From: Kurthia sibirica
GTDB lineage: Bacteria > Bacillota > Bacilli > Bacillales_A > Planococcaceae
Direction of reading: 5' to 3'
DNA length: 64,000 nt
NCBI RefSeq assembly: GCF_003143975.1
Contig: NZ_QFVR01000002.1
Location: 181,175 to 245,174, forward strand
Shown: positions 45,672 to 53,310 of the stretch, one piece after another
Layout of the letters: every line of letters starts with the position of its first letter
How positions within the stretch are numbered: the first letter of the stretch is position 1
Program-made: the position numbers and the translations under genes
The notes under the pieces: generated by a model
What the model saw: only the letters and a program-made list of their open reading frames with translations
Database searches by the model: none
What the model was told of the DNA's origin: nothing

Positions 45672-46955
45672 TCACAAAGTAGGTTGTGAATAATATTGCC
45701 ATTTTAAATCCAAATTCACTTTTTCTACGAAATCATTCCAGTCGTTTAAGCGTAGTTTATAGGTGAATAGATTCGAATGATTATACGTAATTGTCGTTGA
45801 ATCATTATAAAATTGAAACCACTCATTATTCATTTGATATCTTTCAAGCGCATTACCATGTTCAACCTTTTGCTTAAACATCGATAAAGCGTTTGGTATT
45901 CCCTCAACAAATACTCCAGCAATATCTTCATTTAGAACATACTGGTTCAATTTTTTCGTCCAATGACTGACAATATTTTCATCTAGGGCTGCATATAAAT
46001 CATTTTCTAATTTATATATATTTTCAGTCGCCTCCTGTTGTCTTTTATTAATATCGGCTATTTTATAATTGTAAAATGACGAATAAACCGTTGTTATTTT
46101 ATGACGTAAATCATTTGAAATATCATTTTTTTGTAAAATTAAATTTATTTTCATTGCAAATAAGCCTAATTCAATTCCCAATTGTTCTTCGCTAACTGCC
46201 GTTGATTTTTGGGTAATTAACCATTTATTTGCTGATTGAAAAATAATACCCGCTAGGCTAAGTTCGGTTTCAGTATACATAGTTGTTGGCATCAAAATAC
46301 ATTGTGGATATAATTTTGAAATAATTAATCGTAATACATCCCCCATAAAATATGAATCTCGTAGTAACCATTGATCTTCCGTATGCGCAACTTGTGCATA
46401 ATCCGGTTCCAAACGAATAAAATTAGCGTACAAATGTATTTTTCGTAAATAAAGTTCTGTGATTGATTGGAACATAATCGCTGACTCATCTTTGATATCA
46501 TTGCGCTCAAAAAATTTACCTACCGTATTAATATAATAATTTACCATACGGTCAAAACTTCTTGTAAATACATTATCTAATTGTGTCAATTGCTGCTTTT
46601 GATCTTCGCCGTCAAAATCACGATGGATCCGCTCATGGTAAACAACATATTCAGATGCTAAATAATCTATATGCTCATCTATATTACTAAGACGATTAAT
46701 TGACATGCCTTCTTTAGCATTTAAATTATATTCAACCATTCGCCAAAATATTTCTATTGGAAGGCCCTGTTGTTGGATGTCTTCTATCGTCATTGCCTGT
46801 GCGTGCATTCTTTTTTCAGGTGAAAAATACTGTGGAATTCTTTCCTTTGCATCTTGAACATAACGTTCTTTTACTTTTTTCACTTGTGGTGCTTGCAAAT
46901 AACGGATTGCCATACGATCTAGTGTTTGTTCGCTATCGCTATTAGATTTCATCAC
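45672..46955 (-). CDS. Hypothetical protein, 427 aa
   Basis: The start is the GTG at 46955, nine bases after AGGAGG, with an ATG directly following as alternative. The product is soluble, highly charged and predicted mainly helical, with a likely coiled segment near residues 300-335 (DINKRQQEATENIYKLENDL). No signal, membrane helix or known motif is visible. It has one ribosome site and a clean frame, so it is expressed, but I do not recognise a family. It is divergent from an FAD monooxygenase, about 100 bases apart. Confidence 0.65.
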   Translation of the reverse strand: MMKSNSDSEQTLDRMAIRYLQAPQVKKVKERYVQDAKERIPQYFSPEKRMHAQAMTIEDIQQQGLPIEIFWRMVEYNLNAKEGMSINRLSNIDEHIDYLASEYVVYHERIHRDFDGEDQKQQLTQLDNVFTRSFDRMVNYYINTVGKFFERNDIKDESAIMFQSITELYLRKIHLYANFIRLEPDYAQVAHTEDQWLLRDSYFMGDVLRLIISKLYPQCILMPTTMYTETELSLAGIIFQSANKWLITQKSTAVSEEQLGIELGLFAMKINLILQKNDISNDLRHKITTVYSSFYNYKIADINKRQQEATENIYKLENDLYAALDENIVSHWTKKLNQYVLNEDIAGVFVEGIPNALSMFKQKVEHGNALERYQMNNEWFQFYNDSTTITYNHSNLFTYKLRLNDWNDFVEKVNLDLKWQYYSQPTL

Positions 46956-47056
46956 ATCGTCAGTCCTCCTTTAATTATTTTTCGAACGTTCTTTATTTTC
47001 TTATATTTCTTATTATCATATACTAACTATAGAAAATAAAAAAGGAGATGCTCTCC

Positions 47057-48190
47057 ATGCATATTGCAATTGTAGGTGGTGGTATAGGTGGTTTATGTAC
47101 TGCTGTCGCTCTCGCACAACAAAATATTAATGTAACAGTTTTTGAGTCTGCAGCTAGCTTTAAACCAATTGGTGCAGGAATTGGTATTGGTTCAAATGCA
47201 ATGCAAGCATTAGTAGAACTTGGTGTTGGAGCGCAACTAACCACTAATGGTACGGTATTAAAAACACAAATTTTTAAAGATGCTACAGGCAAAATTCTTA
47301 ACACTATTGATTTTAGTAAACTACAAACATTGTATGGACAAATGAATATTACGATTCAGCGTGCCGATTTACATCGTATTCTCTTTGAAAAATTACCAGT
47401 GGGCTGTATTAAATTCAATAAAAAATGTGTGAAAATTACACAGTTAGAACATAGTTGTATTTTATACTTTTCTGATGGTAGCCATACCATCAGTGACTAT
47501 ATTATTGCCGCTGATGGCATTCATTCGACCATTCGCCAACAGCTACTACCAAGCAGCATTACACGTTATGCTGGATATACTTGTTGGAGAGGTATTGCCG
47601 ATAACAAGGATTTTATCGCTCCTGATACGTCCACTGAGTTGTGGCATGCAAGTGGTCGTTTTGGTTATGCTCCTTTATCTCATGATAAAATATATTGGTT
47701 TGCCTGTGTCAATGCACAACCACATGATGAATTTTTAAAACGCTTAGAAAAAGAACAAATTGCCTCTATCTTTCATCAATTCCCGAATGTCGTAAAACAA
47801 ATCATTTTAGCAACACCACCTAACACGATTTTACACCATGATTTATACGACTTAAAACCTTTAAAAACTTTCCATTATACGCGTGTTCTCTTACTAGGTG
47901 ACGCCGCACATGCTACGACTCCTAATATGGGGCAAGGGGCTGGTCAAGCGATTGAAGACGCACTTTGTTTTGCACAATTACTTCAGCGGTCTACATCATT
48001 TGACGAGGCTGCTCAACAGTATGATCAACAGCGTGTACGTAAAACGGCTCGTGTCACAAGATTATCTCGTCAAATAGGACAAGCTGCACAGTGGACGAAT
48101 CCTATTGCAACGGCGACGCGTGATTTTTTATTTCCCTTTACTCCATCCTCTCTCTTATTAAAGCGCTTAAAATTTTTATATAAACGATAA
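47057..48190 (+). CDS. FAD-dependent monooxygenase (UbiH/salicylate-hydroxylase type)
   Basis: 377 residues from the ATG at 47057, nine bases after GGAG. The group A flavin monooxygenase motifs are complete: GGGIGGL near residue 8 (FAD Rossmann), ADGIHS near 152 (DG motif) and LLGDAAHATTPNMGQGAGQAIEDA near 275 (GD motif). It should hydroxylate an aromatic or polyene substrate using NAD(P)H and O2. The substrate is open. It is monocistronic and followed by a terminator. Confidence 0.87.
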   Translation: MHIAIVGGGIGGLCTAVALAQQNINVTVFESAASFKPIGAGIGIGSNAMQALVELGVGAQLTTNGTVLKTQIFKDATGKILNTIDFSKLQTLYGQMNITIQRADLHRILFEKLPVGCIKFNKKCVKITQLEHSCILYFSDGSHTISDYIIAADGIHSTIRQQLLPSSITRYAGYTCWRGIADNKDFIAPDTSTELWHASGRFGYAPLSHDKIYWFACVNAQPHDEFLKRLEKEQIASIFHQFPNVVKQIILATPPNTILHHDLYDLKPLKTFHYTRVLLLGDAAHATTPNMGQGAGQAIEDALCFAQLLQRSTSFDEAAQQYDQQRVRKTARVTRLSRQIGQAAQWTNPIATATRDFLFPFTPSSLLLKRLKFLYKR

Positions 48191-48229
48191 AAACAAGCGG
48201 GTTCCCATTTGAGGAGTTCGCTTGTTTTT
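48189..48229 (+). terminator. Terminator of FAD monooxygenase gene
   Basis: AAAAACAAGCG pairs with CGCTTGTTTTT (48189-48199 with 48219-48229). Confidence 0.85.
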
Positions 48230-48240
48230 ATTCATCCTAC

Positions 48241-48571
48241 TTATTGAATATACTTTTTGTTCTGTATTGGTACTTCAATTAGTAGTACCAGTATGTTTTT
48301 TAGCTCCGTGAAGGTTTGATTCTCTTTCAACAAAAGGCGTGATAAGGGAATCTTTTTTGGCATATGAACTAATGAATACGCCCAAACCCCTTTTTTATAG
48401 AGTAATCCTTTATCCAATAACAGCGTGATTCCTCTGCTGTCGCTGAGTTTATATTAAATAATTCAGCCAATTGGTACTATAAATATACTTTGTCATTGGC
48501 TTGTAATTTAGTTGCGATAATTTGCCTTTCAATCCATTCAGCAATTTCCATGTCAATAGGTGTTTGATGTG
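48241..48571 (-). pseudogene. GntR-family (YtrA/YhcF-type) regulator pseudogene
   Basis: Behind a surviving GGAGGA (48572-48577) the minus strand reads PIDMEIAEWIERQIIATKL, a GntR N-terminus. A TAG stop follows at 48477-48479, then the winged-helix part YQLAELFNINSATAE. After a frameshift near 48425-48440 it reads LLLDKGLLYKKGVWAY and a C-terminal tail that ends at a TAA at 48241. The start codon also seems lost. The total, about 110 codons, matches short GntR regulators of ABC-transporter operons. The gene is broken by at least one stop and one frameshift. Its former target is not apparent. Confidence 0.75.
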
Positions 48572-48589
48572 TTCCTCCGAAAGTTTATC

Positions 48590-48641
48590 AAAAAAGAAAG
48601 TATGTACAAAAGGTCTGTTCATTCCCTTTGTACATACTTTC
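48590..48641 (-). terminator. Terminator of ankyrin gene
   Basis: A perfect 15-bp stem, 48596-48610 with 48627-48641, and a T-rich minus-strand tail. Confidence 0.9.
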
Positions 48642-49301
48642 TTATTGGTTTAATACATTAACAATACGTTCATAACCTAGTTTTTCAGCATGCTCTATAG
48701 CAGTCATACCATCGCGGTCTGCTATATCTTTGCTTGCTCCATGTAGTAATAAAAGGCGTATAACCCGCTCATATTTTTCACTGCCATCTCCTAATATAAC
48801 GGCTTCTAACAAGGCTGTCCATCCAAGGTTATTGACATGATTAACATCACTTTTTGTTTCTTCAAGTAACCATTTCACTGTATCATAATAAGCCTTTTCA
48901 CTTGCTGGAATAATACCAATACCACCGTAACGATTGACGCGCTTTACATCAGCCGTTGGTGACATTAACTTAACCATTTCTAAATAACCTTCCGCAGCTG
49001 CATATAAAAATGGTGAGTTCATCCGATCATCTTGGCAATTAACATCTGCTTTCTCAGCGATTAAGTAGGCGACCATTTGCTCATCACGATTATAGGTAGC
49101 AATCATTAATGCACTGCGTCCACGCTCATTTTTCGTATTGATATGAAAGCCATTTTTCAGTTGTTTTTTTAATGCGGCTTTGTCACCTTTTATAATATGC
49201 TTAAACCATTGTTCACTCACTGTTAGCTTTTTCTTTGATGACTTGCTACCAAAAGCATCCCCAAAAGTTTTTGTTAACTTTGTGATTATACCCCTTCTCA
49301 T
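48642..49301 (-). CDS. Ankyrin-repeat protein
   Basis: 219 residues from the ATG at 49301, close behind GAGG. After a basic N-terminus of about 30 residues come four to five ankyrin repeats (NTKNERGRSALMIATYNRDEQMVAYLI, DDRMNSPFLYAAAEGYLEMVKLM, then NNLGWTALLEAV and DRDGMTAIEHAEKLGYERIV), with the typical ALxxA and LL helix pairs. Such domains bind partner proteins. The gene sits 20 bases after the NmrA-like gene and likely shares the mrp transcript. No partner is indicated; some bacterial ankyrin proteins act beside catalase, which here is 22 kb away. Confidence 0.82.
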   Translation of the reverse strand: MRRGIITKLTKTFGDAFGSKSSKKKLTVSEQWFKHIIKGDKAALKKQLKNGFHINTKNERGRSALMIATYNRDEQMVAYLIAEKADVNCQDDRMNSPFLYAAAEGYLEMVKLMSPTADVKRVNRYGGIGIIPASEKAYYDTVKWLLEETKSDVNHVNNLGWTALLEAVILGDGSEKYERVIRLLLLHGASKDIADRDGMTAIEHAEKLGYERIVNVLNQ

Positions 49302-49321
49302 CAATGCCTCACACTCCTAAT

Positions 49322-49939
49322 TTAATAGGCGATACCTACTCTATGGTAAAGAAATAAGTTGTGTATCGCTGCTTCATATCCTAAAGCTGCAGTGTCTAAT
49401 ACTGATATTTTCATACCATTCGTCGGTAAATAATCTTTTTCGTAGCGATATATACCTGTTTTTTTACCGTTGATCAGCGCCGTTGGACAAATAATTGTCC
49501 ACTGTAAAGAGGAGTGCTTCAACTGACGGTAGACAGCTGCATGCTCATTCGCTGCAAACTTCACTTTCTGTCTTGATTCAGAAGATAAATAACGTAATTT
49601 TCCTGGTTCTGCGCGACTCTCTAATATACCCGCGGTTCCTATAGTGACGATTCTCGTAATATTTTGGTTCGTCATTTCTTCAATTAAATGACTTGTTGCT
49701 TCTGTTAATGTTGTCGTTTGATCAGTATTCAATGCAGAGAAGACGACGTCGACATCTTTTAGTAATGTAGCAATCGTCTCTTGATTCTTTGCATCACCGA
49801 TAATAATTTCTAACTGTGAACTTGGTTTTCTTCTTGTAGGTTTTCTCATCAACGCCTTCACACTATGACCTTTTGACAACGCTAATTCTAAAAAGCCTGC
49901 ACCGACACGACCTGTTGCACCAAGTATGGCAATTTTCAT
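49322..49939 (-). CDS. NAD(P)-binding NmrA-like/atypical SDR protein
   Basis: 205 residues with the Rossmann opening MKIAILGATGRVGAGFLELAL and DVDVVFSALN near residue 64. The RIVTIGTAGI strand near 96 and the atypical-SDR segment SLQWTIICPTALINGKKTG near 150 support the family. Enzymes of this type are flavin or quinone reductase-like, or redox sensors lacking the YxxxK pair. The ATG overlaps the mrpG stop by four bases (ATGA), so it is translationally coupled to the Mrp operon. Confidence 0.82.
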   Translation of the reverse strand: MKIAILGATGRVGAGFLELALSKGHSVKALMRKPTRRKPSSQLEIIIGDAKNQETIATLLKDVDVVFSALNTDQTTTLTEATSHLIEEMTNQNITRIVTIGTAGILESRAEPGKLRYLSSESRQKVKFAANEHAAVYRQLKHSSLQWTIICPTALINGKKTGIYRYEKDYLPTNGMKISVLDTAALGYEAAIHNLFLYHRVGIAY

Positions 49940-50310
49940 CTTTCTTCACCTTGCTCCTTATCTTTGAATAATATATCCTTTAATGCATCTTCTCCAGATT
50001 GTTCTGATAATTTAACACCTGAACGATATGCTGCACGACAGATTAAATGCCCTGCAACCGGTGCTGTCATAAATACGAATAATATACCGAGCAATAGGCG
50101 TACACTTATCGTACCGTCCTGTGCCCAAAAATAAACGAATGCTCCAAACAATGCCAACATTACTGCTAATGTCGAACTTTTTGTCGCCGAGTGGGAACGT
50201 GTATAAACATCCGGCATACGTATTAAGCCCAATGCGCTTATCAACCCCATAATACTGGCAAGTAAAATGATCAATGCTGCAATTAACTCAACGATTTGAT
50301 TTGCGTTCAA
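49936..50310 (-). CDS. mrpG: Na+/H+ antiporter subunit G
   Basis: 124 residues with three hydrophobic helices. The family core GLIRMPDVYTRSHSATKSSTLAVML near residue 28 is characteristic of MrpG/MnhG, a small subunit of the multisubunit Na+/H+ antiporter. It is last in the mrpABCDEFG order. It overlaps mrpF by 23 bases and the downstream NmrA-like gene by four. The C-terminus is longer and more acidic (EDALKDILFKDKEQGEER) than the helical core requires. Confidence 0.93.
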   Translation of the reverse strand: MNANQIVELIAALIILLASIMGLISALGLIRMPDVYTRSHSATKSSTLAVMLALFGAFVYFWAQDGTISVRLLLGILFVFMTAPVAGHLICRAAYRSGVKLSEQSGEDALKDILFKDKEQGEER

Positions 50311-50572
50311 TGATCACACCTCTTTCTAAAAACTTACTAAAAGCAATCGTTCCAATAAAGGATAAGATACCGAGAATCAAAATTACTTCTAAATAGGCTT
50401 TGGTCCCGAATAAGATAGAAATGATAGCGACCATCGACAATAAATTAACACCAATAGTATCCAAACCGACAATTCGATCTGGCATGGATGGTCCTTTAGC
50501 GACACGATAAAATGAAATCGCAATCGTGAGTGAAAAGAGAGTTAAAGCGATTTTTAATATAACATCAATCAT
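50288..50572 (-). CDS. mrpF: Na+/H+ antiporter subunit F
   Basis: 94 residues with three helices; the stretch RVAKGPSMPDRIVGLDTIGVNLL near residue 23 is the MrpF/PhaF signature and includes a conserved Asp in the second helix. In B. subtilis MrpF also contributes to cholate efflux. It overlaps mrpE by four bases (ATGA), so the subunits are translated in series. Confidence 0.93.
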   Translation of the reverse strand: MIDVILKIALTLFSLTIAISFYRVAKGPSMPDRIVGLDTIGVNLLSMVAIISILFGTKAYLEVILILGILSFIGTIAFSKFLERGVIIERKSNR

Positions 50573-51054
50573 GTGCGCGTCACCTCCTTAATTGCTCGTT
50601 CAAATCTTTCCATTGATGCAATCACATCCATTTTTGATTGTTCGATATCCATTGCATGAATATAAAATACCCTACCTTCAGGTGATAACTCCATGACGAC
50701 AGACCCAGGCGTTAACGTCAGTAATAACGCTAATGCTGTTATTTCAAGATTGCTCGTCAACTTTGTTTCATATGTGAATATACCCGGTGTGATGTTTAAT
50801 TTTGGACTCATAATTTGCTTAAGTACAACAGCACTCGATACAATAAGTTCTTTTAAAAACAATGTTATTAATTTAATAATGGACCAAATTTTCCTTAAAT
50901 AAAATGGTTGTCCGAAAAAGCGATGCATTAAATACATGACGATTAAACCAATTAAGTAACCTGTAAAAAATGTTTGAATATTAACCGTATCTTCATCCTT
51001 TAAAAACATCCATAGGACGGCGATGACAATATTCAATAATAATTGAATAAGCAT
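50569..51054 (-). CDS. mrpE: Na+/H+ antiporter subunit E
   Basis: 161 residues with two N-terminal helices, the typical FFGQPFYLRKIWSIIKLITLFLKELI segment near residue 46, and a soluble C-terminal domain (LTPGSVVMELSPEGRVFYIHAMD near 115). It is needed for assembly of the Mrp complex in the plasma membrane. It lies 18 bases downstream of mrpD; an AAAAAGGAGG site is present. Confidence 0.92.
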   Translation of the reverse strand: MLIQLLLNIVIAVLWMFLKDEDTVNIQTFFTGYLIGLIVMYLMHRFFGQPFYLRKIWSIIKLITLFLKELIVSSAVVLKQIMSPKLNITPGIFTYETKLTSNLEITALALLLTLTPGSVVMELSPEGRVFYIHAMDIEQSKMDVIASMERFERAIKEVTRT

Positions 51055-51072
51055 AGTAAAATGTCCTCCTTT

Positions 51073-52557
51073 TTATGGATTTAATACAGCATTTATATAT
51101 ATTTCTGGATTTGTTAACACCCTAGCTGCATCTTCTACATATGGCATCATAATTTCTGCACCTACACCCAAAACAAGTGTTAATAGGCCAAAAGTTACCA
51201 TTGGTACGAGCATCATTTTTGGTATTTTTGTTTTGAATTTTTGATTATATGTTGCCTCACCAAAAATTGATTTCAAGAAAATACGCAATAATGAATAGAG
51301 AACGATGACACTCGATAAAAAGCCAATACCAATTGCGATATATGCCCCCTTATCGATTAGCCCTTGCCCTATTAATAATTTACCAATGAAACCACTAAGC
51401 GGTGGTATACCCGCTAGTGACAGCATCATTATAAAAAATAACCAACCAAAGAGCGGAAACTGATGGATTAGGCCTTTGATTTCATCGAAACTTGTCCGTC
51501 CTGTAATATAAATAATCGTGCCAATCATTAAAAATAATAAGGCTTTGATCAACATATCATGCATCAAGTAAAAAACGGCACCCTCTAGCGACTCAGTCGT
51601 ATTGGCATATAAACCAAGTAAGACAAATCCAACAGAAATAATGACATTATAAGCAACGATTTGACGTAAATCTTTGAAACCCATGACACCAAAACAACCG
51701 AAAATAATTGTGGCAATTGCCATTACACCAATGAGCGTATGTGTAATATTCGTTTCTAATGGAAATATTAATGTAAACATACGGAAAATCGCATAAATCC
51801 CAACTTTCGTTAATAAGGCTCCAAACATGGCAGCAATTGGTGTTGTTGGTACACGATAGGATCCGGGTAACCAGAAGAATAATAGCAAACCAGCTTTCAA
51901 TGCAAAGACCACTAAAAATAATAAAGCAATCGTCGTTAGTAATGGACCTTGATTGACCTCTGCAACGCGTTGCGCAAGATGTGCCATATTAAGTGTCCCT
52001 AATGTGCCATAAATCATTGCAAGGCCTACGAGGAAGAACCATGAAGCGAGAACATTGATGACAACGTATTTAATAGACTCTCTCAAACGCTCTTTGCCAC
52101 CACCAAGTGTGATTAGCACATAAGAAGCAAGAAGCATCACTTCAAAGCATACGAATAAATTAAATAAATCCCCGGTTAAAAACGAACCATTTATGCCGCC
52201 AATCATCAGCAGTACTAATGGATAGACGAACATTTTTTCGAAGGTTTCTCCAAGTGATGAAAAAGCATAAATCATACACAGAAATGCGACAATACTCGTC
52301 GTTAATACGAGGAGCATTGCAAAAGCGTCTGCAACAAAACTAATACCAAATGGTGCTTCCCAACCGCCAAATTGTAACACTTGGATTCCATTAACTTTCA
52401 CTTGGATGAGCAAATAGATATTCACAATAATGAGGAGTAATAATGTTGAAAAAGTAAGTATTCTTTGAATACGAATTTGTTGGCGGAAAAAAATAAGAAT
52501 AACGGCGATGAAAATAGGTAAAATTAGCGGCAAAACAATCAAATTATTCATGTTCAT
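51073..52557 (-). CDS. mrpD: Na+/H+ antiporter subunit D
   Basis: 494 residues with about 14 helices, homologous to complex I NuoM/NuoN. The proton-path residues of the family are visible: Glu in FVCFEVMLLASYVLI near residue 137, Lys in LLFLVVFALKAGLLLFFWLPGSYR near 218, and Lys in AMFGALLTKVGIY near 250. It is one of the two large channel-forming subunits. Its start overlaps mrpC by 14 bases. Confidence 0.95.
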   Translation of the reverse strand: MNMNNLIVLPLILPIFIAVILIFFRQQIRIQRILTFSTLLLLIIVNIYLLIQVKVNGIQVLQFGGWEAPFGISFVADAFAMLLVLTTSIVAFLCMIYAFSSLGETFEKMFVYPLVLLMIGGINGSFLTGDLFNLFVCFEVMLLASYVLITLGGGKERLRESIKYVVINVLASWFFLVGLAMIYGTLGTLNMAHLAQRVAEVNQGPLLTTIALLFLVVFALKAGLLLFFWLPGSYRVPTTPIAAMFGALLTKVGIYAIFRMFTLIFPLETNITHTLIGVMAIATIIFGCFGVMGFKDLRQIVAYNVIISVGFVLLGLYANTTESLEGAVFYLMHDMLIKALLFLMIGTIIYITGRTSFDEIKGLIHQFPLFGWLFFIMMLSLAGIPPLSGFIGKLLIGQGLIDKGAYIAIGIGFLSSVIVLYSLLRIFLKSIFGEATYNQKFKTKIPKMMLVPMVTFGLLTLVLGVGAEIMMPYVEDAARVLTNPEIYINAVLNP

Positions 52558-52885
52558 CGCCTCTCATTTCTTCCATATCATCCGTTTTATTTTGAGCATA
52601 AGCTCGATATGCTAATACGAGAATAAATGATGTAACCCCAAAACTAATAACAATGGCTGTTAAAATCAATGCTTGCGGTAGTGCATCCGTATAGGGACCC
52701 GGTGTTTCTTTTAACAATGGTACATCCCCTTTTTTTACTTCGCCAATCGTCAATATGAGTAAATGGACTGCATGTGACAATAAAGCCGTACCAAGTATGA
52801 TACGAATAATATTTTTTGATAATAATAAGTAGGTTGCGACAACGACTAAAACACCGATTATTAAGATCATCATTGTTTCCATCAA
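52544..52885 (-). CDS. mrpC: Na+/H+ antiporter subunit C
   Basis: 113 residues with three helices, homologous to NuoK. Family segments LGTALLSHAVHLLILTIG near residue 32 and PLPQALILTAIVISFG-like sequence (here DALPQALILTAIVISFGVTSF) near 69 are clear. The C-terminal tail is acidic. It overlaps mrpB by four bases and mrpD by 14. Confidence 0.95.
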   Translation of the reverse strand: MMETMMILIIGVLVVVATYLLLSKNIIRIILGTALLSHAVHLLILTIGEVKKGDVPLLKETPGPYTDALPQALILTAIVISFGVTSFILVLAYRAYAQNKTDDMEEMRGDEHE

Positions 52886-53310
52886 TCATCACTCCCTTCA
52901 CTAATACTTAAAATAATTGTCATGACGACTCCCACAACTGTTAATGCCACGCCTAATTCAAAAATCATAACCGTCGCCAATGTTTTTTCTCCGATCAATG
53001 GAAATTGTATATTCATCGAGGACATTTTTAAAAATGGTTGGCCGAAAAGCATCGGTAAAATACCCGATAATAGTGCAAGCGTAACACCAATTGCTGCTAC
53101 AATTTTGAAATCAAGTGGTAAACCTTTTCTCACCGTATCCGTATCAAAACTAATATAGAGCATCACGACTGCAGATGCTAATACAAGACCCGCTACAAAG
53201 CCACCACCTGGTGTATAATGTCCTGCAAAGAACAAATAAATGGCAATCGTCAACACGATAAAAACAACGAATTGAACAACAGTTCGTAAAATCAAATCAT
53301 TGATCTTCAT
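52882..53310 (-). CDS. mrpB: Na+/H+ antiporter subunit B
   Basis: 142 residues with four helices. The FAGHYTPGGGFVAGLVLASAVVM stretch near residue 28 is the MrpB signature. It overlaps mrpA by 14 bases and mrpC by four, in keeping with tight stoichiometry in the membrane complex. Confidence 0.95.
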   Translation of the reverse strand: MKINDLILRTVVQFVVFIVLTIAIYLFFAGHYTPGGGFVAGLVLASAVVMLYISFDTDTVRKGLPLDFKIVAAIGVTLALLSGILPMLFGQPFLKMSSMNIQFPLIGEKTLATVMIFELGVALTVVGVVMTIILSISEGSDD

